Part shown: piece by piece, positions 34,274-42,519 of the stretch
Numbering within the stretch: position 1 is the first letter of the stretch
Layout: the number at the start of each line of letters is the position of its first letter
From: DASYLJ01 sp964432595
GTDB taxonomy: Bacteria; Desulfobacterota; Binatia; DP-6
Assembly: GCA_964432595.1 (NCBI GenBank)
Contig: CAYSOF010000009.1
Coordinates: 1-64,000 of the forward strand
DNA length: 64,000 nucleotides
Reading direction: 5' to 3'
Notes under the pieces: generated by a model
Databases searched by the model: none
What the model saw: only the letters and a program-made list of their open reading frames with translations
What the model was told of the DNA's origin: nothing
Position numbers and translations under genes: made by a program

Positions 34274-35968
34274 GTGTCAATTTTTGGACGGCTGGCTGGG
34301 GGACTGTTCGTCACGGCGCTGCTGCTCGCTGGTGCGGGCGCGTCGGACGCGGCGTCGTCGTGCAAGAAGAGCTGCAAGAACCTGGTGTCGAACTGCACCG
34401 CGCCGCTGCGAGCCGCTGCGAAGAACGAGCTCGGCGCCTGTACCGACAAGCGCTGCGCGCGCGCCGTCAAAAAGAGCATCAGGAACAGGTTCAAGGACTG
34501 TCGCGCCGCCCGGAAGCCCTGCAAGGGCTGCTGCAAGCTCGGAGGCGTCAACAAGTGCGCCGAACAGAAGGGCGTCGCGCTGGCGGCCGAGCCGCAGGTC
34601 GGCGGCGATCCGGTCAACGGCCGCGAGCTGCTGCTCTCCGGCGACTACATGACGTGCGGCATCCCGCTGAAGGTGTGGGACGTGACGCCCGACATCGTCG
34701 CCGGCGGCTACGGCGGCGGGAAGGACGCGCCGCGCATCCCCGATCGCGCCGGCCGCAACGCCGAGCTGCCGTACTTCCTGAACGCGTTCACGTCGCCCGA
34801 GGGCGCCGAGGTCGTCAACGCGAACTGCCTCATGTGTCACGGCGGCACGTTCGACGGTCAGCTGATCATCGGCCTCGGCAACGCCACCGCCGACTTCACC
34901 GCCGGCGCCGGCGGCGCCGCGACGGGCATCCCGATCACGGACGACCTGATCGATCTGCTCGGCCTCGACCCGATCGAGACGGCGCAGCTCGAGAAGATCG
35001 CCGGCCGTGGCAAGGCGCTCGGTCCGCTCACCAAGATGCGGACGATCGGCATGAACCCCGCCGAGCTGTTCGCCGTCATCCTGATGGTGCACCACGACAA
35101 GGACACGCTCGCGTGGAGCGACACCCCGGTCACACCCCTCACGACCGTCGACGAGAACGGTGCGCCGATCGCGGATCCGCGCATCACGTCGGACCCGCCG
35201 CCTTGGTGGCGTGCGCACAAGAAGCATGCGCTCTTCTACAACGGCATGGCGCGCGGTGACCATCGCGGGACGATGGCGCTCGCGACGTCGGTGTGCGTCG
35301 ACGACGTCCCGCGCGCGCAGCAGGTCGACGAGCAGTTCAAGGACATCCAGGCCTACGTCGCCTCGCTGCGGGCGCCCGCGTACACGCGGTCCATCGATAC
35401 CGCGCTGGCCGACCAGGGCCGCGTGATCTTCGCGACCGACTGCGCCGGCTGCCACGGCAGCTACGCGGCGAACGAGGACGAGGAGTTCTACCCGAACCTC
35501 CTGATCCCGCTCGACGAGATCGGCACCGACGCAGTGGTGGCGAACGCGGGCGTCGTGCACTCGCCCGCGCTGGTCGAGTGGTACAACACCTCCTTCTACG
35601 GCGGGATCACGCGCATGGTCCCGAACGATCCGTTCCCGGGCTACATGCCGCCGCCGCTCGACGGCATCTGGGCGACGGCGCCGTTCTTCCACAACGGCTC
35701 CGTGCCGACCGTCGAGCTGGTGCTGAACAGCCACGCGCGGCCGACGTACTGGGCGCGCGTCGACCTCGACAGCACGAACTTCGACGAGAACGCGCTCGGT
35801 TGGCCGTACGTCGTGCACGACGGTCCGCCCGACGCGCTGCCGCCGGCCGAAAAGAAGATGGTGTTCGACACGACTCACTGGAGCCAGTCGAACGCCGGGC
35901 ACACCTACGGCGACCATCTGACCGCCGCCGAGCGGCGCGCCGTCATCGAGTACCTGAAGACGCTGTAG
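34274..35968 (+). CDS. Exported di-haem cytochrome c (MauG/CcpA/RoxA superfamily)
   Basis: The 564-aa product starts at GTG 34274 (an alternative GTG lies 21 bp upstream) with a signal peptide ending GASDAA. A Cys/Lys-rich helical module (CKKSC...CKGCCKLGG, about 30-100) precedes the redox part. Two haem-binding CxxCH motifs are CLMCH (185-189) and CAGCH (390-394). Between them DPPPWWRAHKKHALFYNG recalls the RoxA-type rubber oxygenases and di-haem peroxidases. The C-terminus ends like cytochrome c peroxidases (AERRAVIEYLKTL). It may be a peroxidase or a dioxygenase attacking a hydrophobic substrate. It is regulated by the abutting TetR and sits next to a P450. Confidence 0.8.
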   Translation: MSIFGRLAGGLFVTALLLAGAGASDAASSCKKSCKNLVSNCTAPLRAAAKNELGACTDKRCARAVKKSIRNRFKDCRAARKPCKGCCKLGGVNKCAEQKGVALAAEPQVGGDPVNGRELLLSGDYMTCGIPLKVWDVTPDIVAGGYGGGKDAPRIPDRAGRNAELPYFLNAFTSPEGAEVVNANCLMCHGGTFDGQLIIGLGNATADFTAGAGGAATGIPITDDLIDLLGLDPIETAQLEKIAGRGKALGPLTKMRTIGMNPAELFAVILMVHHDKDTLAWSDTPVTPLTTVDENGAPIADPRITSDPPPWWRAHKKHALFYNGMARGDHRGTMALATSVCVDDVPRAQQVDEQFKDIQAYVASLRAPAYTRSIDTALADQGRVIFATDCAGCHGSYAANEDEEFYPNLLIPLDEIGTDAVVANAGVVHSPALVEWYNTSFYGGITRMVPNDPFPGYMPPPLDGIWATAPFFHNGSVPTVELVLNSHARPTYWARVDLDSTNFDENALGWPYVVHDGPPDALPPAEKKMVFDTTHWSQSNAGHTYGDHLTAAERRAVIEYLKTL

Positions 35969-35977
35969 CGCCGCCTG

Positions 35978-36006
35978 TTGGCATCGACCGGCCCGCCGTG
36001 GTCTGA
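35978..36006 (+). promoter_or_regulatory. Promoter candidate of the P450 gene
   Basis: TTGGCA (35978-35983), 17 bp, GTCTGA (36001-36006), then 7 bp to the ATG. The -10 box is weak, and the spacing is the only strong argument. Confidence 0.3.
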
Positions 36007-36013
36007 ACCGCAC

Positions 36014-37222
36014 ATGAGCGATCAGGCCACCGGCGGGTCTTGGTTCGGAGCCGACATGTTCTCCCTGGAGTTCCGGGACGACCCGTATCCGTACCTGAAG
36101 CGCCTGCGCGACGAGGCGCCACCGGTCCATCTCACGCCGGTCGGCATGTGGCGCATGACCCGCTACGCCGACGTCGAGCGGCTGCTGTTCGACTCGCCCG
36201 TCGGCGTGCGGACCGTCGAGGGCATCATCCCGGGCGTGAACGAGGCGCTCGAGGGACCACGCGAGTTCATGCTCCAGCAGGACCCGCCGACGCACGGGCG
36301 GCTCCGGAAGCTCGTCAGCCGGGCGTTCACGCCGCGCGCGATCAACCAGATCCGCGCCGACATCCAGCGCATCGTCGACGACTGCCTCGATCGCGTCGCA
36401 CGCCAGGGCCACATGGACGTCGTCGCCGACCTCGCGCTGCCGGTGCCGTCGACGATGATCTGCGAGATGATGGGCGTGCCGCTCGCGGACCGGGACAAGT
36501 TCACCGAGTGGACGGCGAAGGCGACGCACGGGCTCGCGTCGCAGTTCCTGCCGCCCGAGATGTTGGCCGAGACGCAGGCCGCCGCAATGCAGCTCGTCGG
36601 CTACTTCCAGGGCTTGATCGAGGAGCGCCGCGCGGCGCTGCGCGACGACATCCTCTCCGAGCTGATCCGCGCCGAGGAAGCGGGCGATCGCCTGAGCCCG
36701 ACCGAGCTGCTGTCGCAGGCCATCGGTCTCCTGATCGCCGGATTCGAGACGACGATCGGGCTCATCTCGAACGGCACGCGCGCCCTCGTCCGCAACCCCG
36801 ATCAGCTGGCGCTGCTGCGCGAGCGGCCCGAGCTGATCGAGTCGGCCGTGGAGGAGTGCCTGCGCTACGACGGTCCCATCATCCTGACGGTGCGCGTGGT
36901 GCACGACGACATCCGGTTCGGCGACACGGTGATCCCGCGCGACGGCCGCATCTGGGCGATGCTCGCCAGCGCGAACCGCGATCCCGCGGTGTTCGCCGAC
37001 GGCGATCGGCTCGACATCACGCGACAGCCGAATCCCCACCTGGCCTTCGGCGGCGGGCCCCACTACTGCCTCGGCGCGTTCCTCGCGCGCACCGAGGCGC
37101 AGCTCGCGATCGGCGGGCTGGTCCAGCGATTCCGCGACCTCGCGTTGCCGGAGGAGCGTGTGACCTGGGGCCTGTCGCTGTTCCGCGTCCCGGGCCGGCT
37201 GCCGCTGACGTTCCGCGCCTGA
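36014..37222 (+). CDS. Cytochrome P450
   Basis: A soluble class-I type bacterial P450 of 402 aa from ATG 36014. The oxygen-activation motif AGFETT, the ExxR of the K helix (EECLR) and the haem loop FGGGPHYCLGAFLAR with ligand Cys352 are intact. QDPPTHGRLRKLVSRAFTPRA is a standard family block. It needs electrons from a ferredoxin or flavodoxin pair, which is not encoded nearby. It follows the di-haem cytochrome gene in the same direction with its own promoter. The substrate is unknown, with a hydrophobic compound such as a terpene, sterol or fatty acid likely. Confidence 0.93.
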   Translation: MSDQATGGSWFGADMFSLEFRDDPYPYLKRLRDEAPPVHLTPVGMWRMTRYADVERLLFDSPVGVRTVEGIIPGVNEALEGPREFMLQQDPPTHGRLRKLVSRAFTPRAINQIRADIQRIVDDCLDRVARQGHMDVVADLALPVPSTMICEMMGVPLADRDKFTEWTAKATHGLASQFLPPEMLAETQAAAMQLVGYFQGLIEERRAALRDDILSELIRAEEAGDRLSPTELLSQAIGLLIAGFETTIGLISNGTRALVRNPDQLALLRERPELIESAVEECLRYDGPIILTVRVVHDDIRFGDTVIPRDGRIWAMLASANRDPAVFADGDRLDITRQPNPHLAFGGGPHYCLGAFLARTEAQLAIGGLVQRFRDLALPEERVTWGLSLFRVPGRLPLTFRA

Positions 37223-37313
37223 ACGTACGGTTCGGCGCCGCTGAGAGCGTCACGTGGGAGCTGCGCCGTCGTCGACGGTGACCACATGGGGTCCGCGCCA
37301 TACGCTTTTCATC

Positions 37314-37362
37314 GTACGTTGCCCAAAAGTACGTTGACGCGAACCTCTGCTCCGACTACGGT
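37314..37362 (+). promoter_or_regulatory. Promoter with 8-bp direct repeats overlapping the -35 box
   Basis: GTACGTTG occurs at 37314-37321 and 37329-37336 (15-bp period). The second copy overlaps TTGACG (37334-37339), which is followed by 17 bp and TACGGT (37357-37362). A related GTACGGTT lies at 37224-37231. This arrangement looks like a tandem operator. It drives the 64-aa open frame at 37381. Confidence 0.45.
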
Positions 37363-37380
37363 CCGCCGCGCGGAGGGCAG

Positions 37381-37575
37381 GTGACGAAACTCCAGGCACA
37401 CGAGTGGGTGAACCGACAGCTGATCGTCGGGGACATGGGCTACGATCAGCTGGTCGCGGCGTTCACCGCGCTCCACGAGCGCACGCCCGACGCTTCCGAC
37501 CGGAGTCGTGGCCTCTTCCGCAGCTGCTGCGAGCGGTCGTTCGCGTCGAGCCCGGCCGTCACCGACAAAGGCTGA
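37381..37575 (+). CDS. Small hypothetical protein, 64 aa
   Basis: GTG 37381 follows GGAGGG with very short spacing and a convincing promoter 18 bp upstream, so a short gene is plausible despite no recognised family. The sequence begins MTKLQAHEWVNRQLIVGDMGY, has a helical look up to about residue 35 and a Cys pair (SCCERSF). It ends 36 bp before the isochorismatase-like gene. The rest of the stretch 37223-37611 contains only the repeats and the two promoters. Confidence 0.4.
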   Translation: MTKLQAHEWVNRQLIVGDMGYDQLVAAFTALHERTPDASDRSRGLFRSCCERSFASSPAVTDKG

Positions 37576-37576
37576 G

Positions 37577-37604
37577 TTCACGGGCCCTCGGCCGTCGGCT
37601 ACGA
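37577..37604 (+). promoter_or_regulatory. Promoter candidate of the isochorismatase-like gene
   Basis: TTCACG (37577-37582), 16 bp, CTACGA (37599-37604), then 7 bp to the ATG at 37612. Confidence 0.35.
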
Positions 37605-37611
37605 CGGTCAC

Positions 37612-38232
37612 ATGGGCGTCCATCCACGGAAGCACCCGACCGAGCCCTCGCCGGTCGCGCTGCTGCTGGTCGACCTCGTCAATCCCATGGACTTCGACGG
37701 GGCGGACGCGCTCCTGCCGCAGGCGCTCGAGGCGGCATCGGCGATCGCGGCGCTGAAAGAGCGAACCCGCGCCGCCGGCATCCCGACGATCTACGTCAAC
37801 GACAATTTCGACCAGTGGCACATGGGGTTCCGCGAGCTGGTCGAGCACCACGGCCGCCCCGAGGGGCGCGGCCGGAAGATCATCGAGGTCGTCGCGCCGG
37901 ACGCGTCGTCCGACCACTTCGTGCTGAAGCCGATGCACTCCGGCTTCTTCCAGACGCCGCTCGAGGTGCTGCTGCGGCGGCTCGGCGTGCGGACGGTCGT
38001 CATCACGGGCGTCGCCGCCGACATCTGCGTCTGGGCGACGGCGAACGACGCCTACATGCGTGACTACCGCGTGGTGCTGCCCGCGGACTGCCTCGCGGCG
38101 GAGCAGCCCGAGTGGACGCGCGAGACGCTCGCGCGCGCCCGGCGCGTGCTGCACGCCGACACGCGGCCGTCGACCGAGATCGACCCGGCCGCGCTCACGG
38201 CACGGCCGGATCGGCCGACCAGCTCTGCATGA
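37612..38232 (+). CDS. Isochorismatase-like cysteine hydrolase
   Basis: A 206-aa member of the isochorismatase/nicotinamidase superfamily. The catalytic triad is visible as Asp in LLLVDLVNPMDF, Lys in FVLKPMHSGFFQTPLEVLL and Cys139 in TGVAADICVWATANDAYMRDY. It is most similar in layout to nicotinamidase, biuret or N-carbamoyl amidase types. The substrate cannot be named. Its last 38 bp overlap the 3' end of the convergent epoxide-hydrolase-like gene. Confidence 0.87.
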   Translation: MGVHPRKHPTEPSPVALLLVDLVNPMDFDGADALLPQALEAASAIAALKERTRAAGIPTIYVNDNFDQWHMGFRELVEHHGRPEGRGRKIIEVVAPDASSDHFVLKPMHSGFFQTPLEVLLRRLGVRTVVITGVAADICVWATANDAYMRDYRVVLPADCLAAEQPEWTRETLARARRVLHADTRPSTEIDPAALTARPDRPTSSA

Positions 38233-38635
38233 CGTGCTCGAGCCACCACGACGGCGCGGCGGAGAGCAGCGTGTCCATGTTGCTGTAGTCGCGCCAGAGC
38301 GAGAAGCGTCCGCCCGTCACCACCTGGATCGACACGAACGGCAGCGACACGACGTGGTCGGGCGCGAAGCACCAGTCCTCGGTGTGCTCCGTCACGACCG
38401 TGCCGGCGTCGGCGACCATCCGGTGCAGGTGGTGCACGTGCTTCGGCACGCGCTCGAAGCCGATCTGCAGCTTGCGCACGATCGCCGCGGGGCCGACGAC
38501 GCGCGCCGCCGGGATCGGCACGTCGTCGTACACGGCGTCGTCGGTGAAGTACGCGCCGATGCGATCGAAGGCGTGCGCGTAGAGATCGTCCCAGAAGCGG
38601 CGGGCGAGGGCGAGGTTGTCGTCGATGGCGGACAT
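38195..38635 (-). CDS. SnoaL/limonene-epoxide-hydrolase-like NTF2-fold protein
   Basis: A 146-aa protein from ATG 38635 with a strong AAGGAGGAG Shine-Dalgarno. It reads MSAIDDNLALARRFWDDLYAHAF, then YFTDDAVYDDVPIPAARVVGPAAIVRKL, HTEDWCF and FSLWRDYSNM. The last pair of motifs occupies the place of the Asp-Arg-Asp catalytic set of limonene-1,2-epoxide hydrolase, although the Arg-x-Asp is not obvious. It lies 11 bp downstream of the chagasin-like gene and is probably cotranscribed. It overlaps the isochorismatase-like gene tail to tail by 38 bp. Confidence 0.72.
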   Translation of the reverse strand: MSAIDDNLALARRFWDDLYAHAFDRIGAYFTDDAVYDDVPIPAARVVGPAAIVRKLQIGFERVPKHVHHLHRMVADAGTVVTEHTEDWCFAPDHVVSLPFVSIQVVTGGRFSLWRDYSNMDTLLSAAPSWWLEHVMQSWSADPAVP

Positions 38636-38646
38636 GGGCTCCTCCT

Positions 38647-39426
38647 TCAGGGCGGCGAGACGGCGTGCCAGACGTTCGGGTCGAAGCCGCGCGCGTCGGG
38701 CGTCGCGACCTCGCGGACGATGGCGGGCTCCTCGCCCTGGCAGCGCCACTCGTAGGCCGTCGAGCGGCCGACCACGTACGCCGGGATGACGTCGGCCGAC
38801 GCGTTCTCCGTGCACCACGTGCGCATGCCGGCGGTCGGCGTGCGCGACACGTCCACCTTGTCGTTGCACGGGATGTTGGCGCCGACGGTGCAGGCCCACA
38901 CCGATCCCTTCATGCAGCGCCACGAGACGCGGTCGGGCGGGATGGGCGGCACGCCGAGCGTCCGGCCGAGCGCCTCGGCGACGGCGGGTGGCGTCGGCTC
39001 GGCCGGCGCGTCGACGTCGCCGGCCGTCTGACAGTAGGCGAACGGATCGCCGGCGCCCGGCGCGATCCGCACCGTCACGACGTGCGTCCGTGCGGGCGGC
39101 GTGTGCTGCTCCCAGGGCCGGCGGTAGACGAACGTGATCGTGGCATTGCCGCGTCCGACGGCGTCGAACGTCCACACGTCCTGTCCGCCCGCGCCGGCCG
39201 GCGCATCGGGCGGACGCTCGAACGACGAGCCGAGCGGACGGAGCACCTTCGGATCGGGATCCGCCGCGAGCGCCCAGGCGTAGCCCGTCGTCGGGTTGGC
39301 GTTCAGCGTGACCGCGAAGCGCTCGCCGGGACGCACCTCGCGCCGCTCGGAGGATTCGTCGGCCGCAAACGCGACGGCGGACACGAGCAGGGCGACGACG
39401 AGCGCGTGGCGCATCCGCCGGCTCAT
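38647..39426 (-). CDS. Exported chagasin-type (I42) protease inhibitor with Cys-rich C-terminal domain
   Basis: I start at ATG 39426, where a signal peptide begins (MSRRMRHALVVALLVSAVAFAAD), giving 259 aa. Residues about 25-115 have the three inhibitory loops of the chagasin/I42 family: NPTTGYAW (44-51), GGQDVWTF (80-87) and RRPWE (102-106). Residues about 120-259 form an unidentified domain with about eight Cys (YCQTAGD, WRCMKGSVWACTVG, IPCNDK, TWCTENAS, EWRCQGE), likely disulfide-bonded. It presumably inhibits papain-like proteases in the periplasm. The fusion is unusual, since typical members are about 110-120 aa. Confidence 0.8.
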   Translation of the reverse strand: MSRRMRHALVVALLVSAVAFAADESSERREVRPGERFAVTLNANPTTGYAWALAADPDPKVLRPLGSSFERPPDAPAGAGGQDVWTFDAVGRGNATITFVYRRPWEQHTPPARTHVVTVRIAPGAGDPFAYCQTAGDVDAPAEPTPPAVAEALGRTLGVPPIPPDRVSWRCMKGSVWACTVGANIPCNDKVDVSRTPTAGMRTWCTENASADVIPAYVVGRSTAYEWRCQGEEPAIVREVATPDARGFDPNVWHAVSPP

Positions 39427-39466
39427 GGCGGCTTCACAGCGCCGCGGCGAGTGACAGACTGCGCGC

Positions 39467-39949
39467 ATGGCGGCACGTAGTACCCCGAAGACGCGAGCCA
39501 ATGCGACGCATGCCACGCGACGCGTGCACCCGGTGGCGCTCGCGCCCGGCCGCGGTGGCGGTCTCGACGAGCTCTTCCGTCGCTTCGCGCAGACCACGTC
39601 GCGCGTGGCCGGCTCGGCGTGGGCCTTCATCGCCGCGGTGGCGGTGGTCGCCGGCTGGGCGTTGCTCGGGCCGGCGTTCGGCTACTCCGACACCTGGCAG
39701 CTCGTCATCAACACGAGCACGACGATCATCACCTTCCTGATGGTGTTCCTGATCCAGAACACGCAGAACCGCGACGCCATCGGCCTCCACCTGAAGCTCG
39801 ACGAGCTGATCAAGGCGACGGGCGGCGCGACGAACACGATGATCGACCTCGATGCGCTGTCGGACGCCGAGCTGAAGAGCCTGGAGGAGCACTACAAGCA
39901 CCTCTGTGCGCAGCGCCCCGATGGCGAGGAGGACTGCGAGAAGGCTTGA
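39467..39949 (+). CDS. Low-affinity iron permease family protein
   Basis: A 160-aa protein with two hydrophobic helices: AWAFIAAVAVVAGWALLGPAF and STTIITFLMVFLIQNTQNRDAIGLHLKLDELI. That second block is the hallmark of the bacterial Fet4/low-affinity iron permease-like family. The N-terminus is basic, and the C-terminus contains ALSDAELKSLEEHYKHLC. Transport has been shown for the yeast protein only, and the role of the short bacterial form is uncertain. It is divergent from the chagasin-like gene. Confidence 0.8.
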   Translation: MAARSTPKTRANATHATRRVHPVALAPGRGGGLDELFRRFAQTTSRVAGSAWAFIAAVAVVAGWALLGPAFGYSDTWQLVINTSTTIITFLMVFLIQNTQNRDAIGLHLKLDELIKATGGATNTMIDLDALSDAELKSLEEHYKHLCAQRPDGEEDCEKA

Positions 39950-39982
39950 CGTCCGCGCGCGCCCCGTGCGAGCCCGGGCGGC

Positions 39983-40747
39983 ATGAAGCTCCAGGACAAG
40001 GTCTGCGTGGTCACCGGCGGCGCGAGCGGCATCGGCCGCGCGCTCGCCGAGCGCTTCGTCGCCGAGAGGGCGCGCACGGTGGTGGTGGTCGACCGCGACG
40101 CGGACGGCGTCCGCGCGGTTGCCGCGGCGATCGGCGGCGTCGGCATGACCGCCGACGTCGGGCGTGACGACGACGTCCGGCGCGTCGTCGAGGAAACGGA
40201 GGCCACGCATGGGCCGATCGACCTGTTCTGCTCGAACGCCGGCATCCTGCTGATCGGCGGCGCGGAGGTGCCCGACGCCGAGTGGCAGCGCATCTGGGAC
40301 GTCAACGTGATGTCGCACGTCTACGCCGCGCGCCACCTCGTGCCGCGCATGCTCGAGCGCGGCGGCGGCTGGTTGCTGAACACGGCGTCGGCCGCGGGCC
40401 TGCTGTCGCAGATCGGCTCGGCGCCGTACAGCGTGACGAAGCACGCCGCGGTCGGCTTCGCGGAGTGGCTGTCGATCACGTACGGCGACCGCGGCATCGG
40501 CGTGTCGGTGCTGTGCCCGCAGGCGGTACGCACCAAGATGACCGACGACTTCGAGAACGGCGGCGTCGCCGGCGTCGACGGCATGCTCGAGCCGGAGGCG
40601 CTGGCGCAGACCGTCGTCGAGGGGCTGGCAGCGGAGCGCTTCCACATCCTGCCGCATCCGGAGGTCGCGGAGTACGTGCGGCGGAAGGGCGAGGACGTCG
40701 ACCGGTGGATCCGCGGCATGCGGCGGTTGCAGGCGCGGTTCGGGTGA
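39983..40747 (+). CDS. Short-chain dehydrogenase/reductase
   Basis: A classical SDR of 254 aa: cofactor motif TGGASGIG near residues 12-19, NAG in CSNAGILLIGG, and the catalytic Ser136, Tyr149 and Lys153 (NTASAAG and APYSVTKHA). DRDADGV after beta-2 suggests NAD(H) preference because an acidic residue replaces the basic residue of NADP enzymes. The C-terminus (MLEPEALAQTVVEGLAAERFHILPHPEV) is that of many lipid or steroid alcohol dehydrogenases. It probably oxidises a secondary alcohol in the catabolic neighbourhood. Confidence 0.9.
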   Translation: MKLQDKVCVVTGGASGIGRALAERFVAERARTVVVVDRDADGVRAVAAAIGGVGMTADVGRDDDVRRVVEETEATHGPIDLFCSNAGILLIGGAEVPDAEWQRIWDVNVMSHVYAARHLVPRMLERGGGWLLNTASAAGLLSQIGSAPYSVTKHAAVGFAEWLSITYGDRGIGVSVLCPQAVRTKMTDDFENGGVAGVDGMLEPEALAQTVVEGLAAERFHILPHPEVAEYVRRKGEDVDRWIRGMRRLQARFG

Positions 40748-40853
40748 GTCGCCGCCGGGGATCGTGAGGGCCTCTCGATTCATCCGTTCGGACCGGATGA
40801 ACCCCATGGATTCGCGGTTGACGCAGAGTCGGGCGGTGCGAGAGGGTGCCGGC

Positions 40854-41450
40854 ATGGTTATCGCGGTCGTCCTCGCCGTCCTCGTCGCCACGCCGGCCCT
40901 GGCCGACGTGCTGTGCAAGAAGAAGAACGGTGCCGTGGTCGCGCGCGTCGCATGCAAGGGCAAGGAGGTGCAGCTCGACCTGGCGCAGTTCGGCGCGATC
41001 GGCCCGAAGGGCGATCCGGGCCCGAAGGGGGACGTCGGGGCGCAAGGCACGCCGGGCGAGCAGGGACCCGCAGGCCCGTTGCTCGTGACGCTCCCGAGCG
41101 GTGCGACCCAGCGTGGCTTCTTCGGCGGCGGCGCCGCGGGAACGTCGGACACGGTCGTGGAATCGCCGCTTTCATTCCCGGTGCCGCTGGCGTCCGACGT
41201 GACGGCGCACGTGATTCCGGTCGGCGGCCCGCCCACCACGGAATGCGCCGGCTCGGTGAGCGCCCCCTCGGCGGCTCCCGGTCACCTCTGCCTCTATCTC
41301 GGGTGGATCGACGGAACGTGCAGCGATACCGTCGACACGTTCGGATTCGCCGGGCTCGCGGATCGGCAGTTCGGGGTCGTCGTGACGGTACCGATGGAGT
41401 CGAGCGGCCAATGCGACTTCAGCGGCACGTGGGCCGTGACGGCCCCCTGA
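40854..41450 (+). CDS. Exported protein with short collagen-like segment
   Basis: I start at ATG 40854, where a signal peptide begins (MVIAVVLAVLVATPALAD), giving 198 aa. Longer in-frame starts at 40764 and 40797 are possible. After CKKKNGAVVARVACKGKEVQLDL comes a collagen-like stretch GPKGDPGPKGDVGAQGTPG, then a beta-rich C-terminal domain with three or four Cys (TECAG, HLCLYLGWIDGTCSD, GQCDFSG). Such exported proteins recur in environmental genomes of this style. Function unknown. An intergenic gap of 76 bp without strong hairpin follows. Confidence 0.7.
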   Translation: MVIAVVLAVLVATPALADVLCKKKNGAVVARVACKGKEVQLDLAQFGAIGPKGDPGPKGDVGAQGTPGEQGPAGPLLVTLPSGATQRGFFGGGAAGTSDTVVESPLSFPVPLASDVTAHVIPVGGPPTTECAGSVSAPSAAPGHLCLYLGWIDGTCSDTVDTFGFAGLADRQFGVVVTVPMESSGQCDFSGTWAVTAP

Positions 41451-41526
41451 TCTCGGCGACTCGACGTCCACGACGGATCGCGCCTTGCCAGGCGACGCTC
41501 CCCACCCGATCTCGTGGACGCTAGTG

Positions 41527-42519
41527 CTACCCCCAGAACAGCGACACGCGCTCGCACATCCATGCGACCGCCAGCGACCCGATCGCGTACGCTGGCACCG
41601 CCTGCGCCCAGCGCGGCGCGCGACGCAGCGCCGCGCGCAGCGGCAGCAGCGCGCCGACGAACGCGAGCTGTCCCAGCTCGACCCCGACGTTGAACCCGAC
41701 CAGCGCCAGCGGCAGGCGATCGGGCGGCAGGCCGACGTCGGCGAGCGCACCCGCGAACCCCAGCCCGTGCAGCAGCCCGAAGCCGAACGCGACGAGCCAC
41801 GGCATGCGGCGCGCGAACGTCGCCGTGCCCGGCGGCCGCGTCAGCTCGAACGCGACCAGCACCAGGCTGAGCGCGATGCACGCCTCGACGGGCGGCGACG
41901 GCAGTGTCACCACGCCGAGGACGGCGAGTGCCAGCGTCAGGCTGTGCGCGACGGTGAACGCGGTGATGGTCCACAGCAGGTCACGGAGCGTCGCGACGAG
42001 CAGCACCAGGCCGAGCACGAACAGCAGGTGATCCGGACCGAGCAGGATGTGCTCGATGCCGAGGACGACGTAGCGGCTCAGCACCGGCCACCACGCCTCG
42101 CCGCCGGCGCTGCCGGGCAGCTCGAGCGCGTCGAAGCCGCTGCGCAGCACACCCGTCGTGATGCGGCCGTCGGCCCAGCGGACGCGGACCAGCACGTCGA
42201 CGCGGCTGCCGGGGAGCCCCTCCACGGCGACGCGTGCGCCGCCGAGGCCCTGTGGCCGGCAGTCGGCCCGGAAGAAGTGCGTCGGCTCCGGGGTGTCGGC
42301 CTCCGGCGCGTTCAGCGTGACGGTGTGGCAGTGCGGCGGCAGCACCGGGGTGAGCCCGCCGATCGGGTCGGCGGCGCCGCGTGGCACCGGGCTCTTCCAG
42401 AGGACGTCGACCACGCCCGGCGTCACCTCGCGCAGGTCGAGGAGCGCCGGCTCGAACGAGTGCGCCGCGGCGACGCCGCGCCAGGCGACGAGCAACGCGA
42501 CGACCAGCCGCCACGTCAT
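41527..42519 (-). CDS. HupE/UreJ-family membrane protein
   Basis: The 330-aa protein has a signal peptide (MTWRLVVALLVAWRGVAAAHS), an extracytoplasmic beta domain of about 150 residues, and a C-terminal HupE/UreJ membrane domain with about six helices. The His-rich motifs are GIEHILLGPDHLLFVLGL, FTVAHSLTLALAVLG and FGFGLLHGLGFAGAL. HupE proteins are linked to nickel or other metal supply. Its ATG overlaps the PPIase stop (ATGA), and it closes a three-gene operon with the PPIase and DUF3604 genes. Confidence 0.85.
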   Translation of the reverse strand: MTWRLVVALLVAWRGVAAAHSFEPALLDLREVTPGVVDVLWKSPVPRGAADPIGGLTPVLPPHCHTVTLNAPEADTPEPTHFFRADCRPQGLGGARVAVEGLPGSRVDVLVRVRWADGRITTGVLRSGFDALELPGSAGGEAWWPVLSRYVVLGIEHILLGPDHLLFVLGLVLLVATLRDLLWTITAFTVAHSLTLALAVLGVVTLPSPPVEACIALSLVLVAFELTRPPGTATFARRMPWLVAFGFGLLHGLGFAGALADVGLPPDRLPLALVGFNVGVELGQLAFVGALLPLRAALRRAPRWAQAVPAYAIGSLAVAWMCERVSLFWG

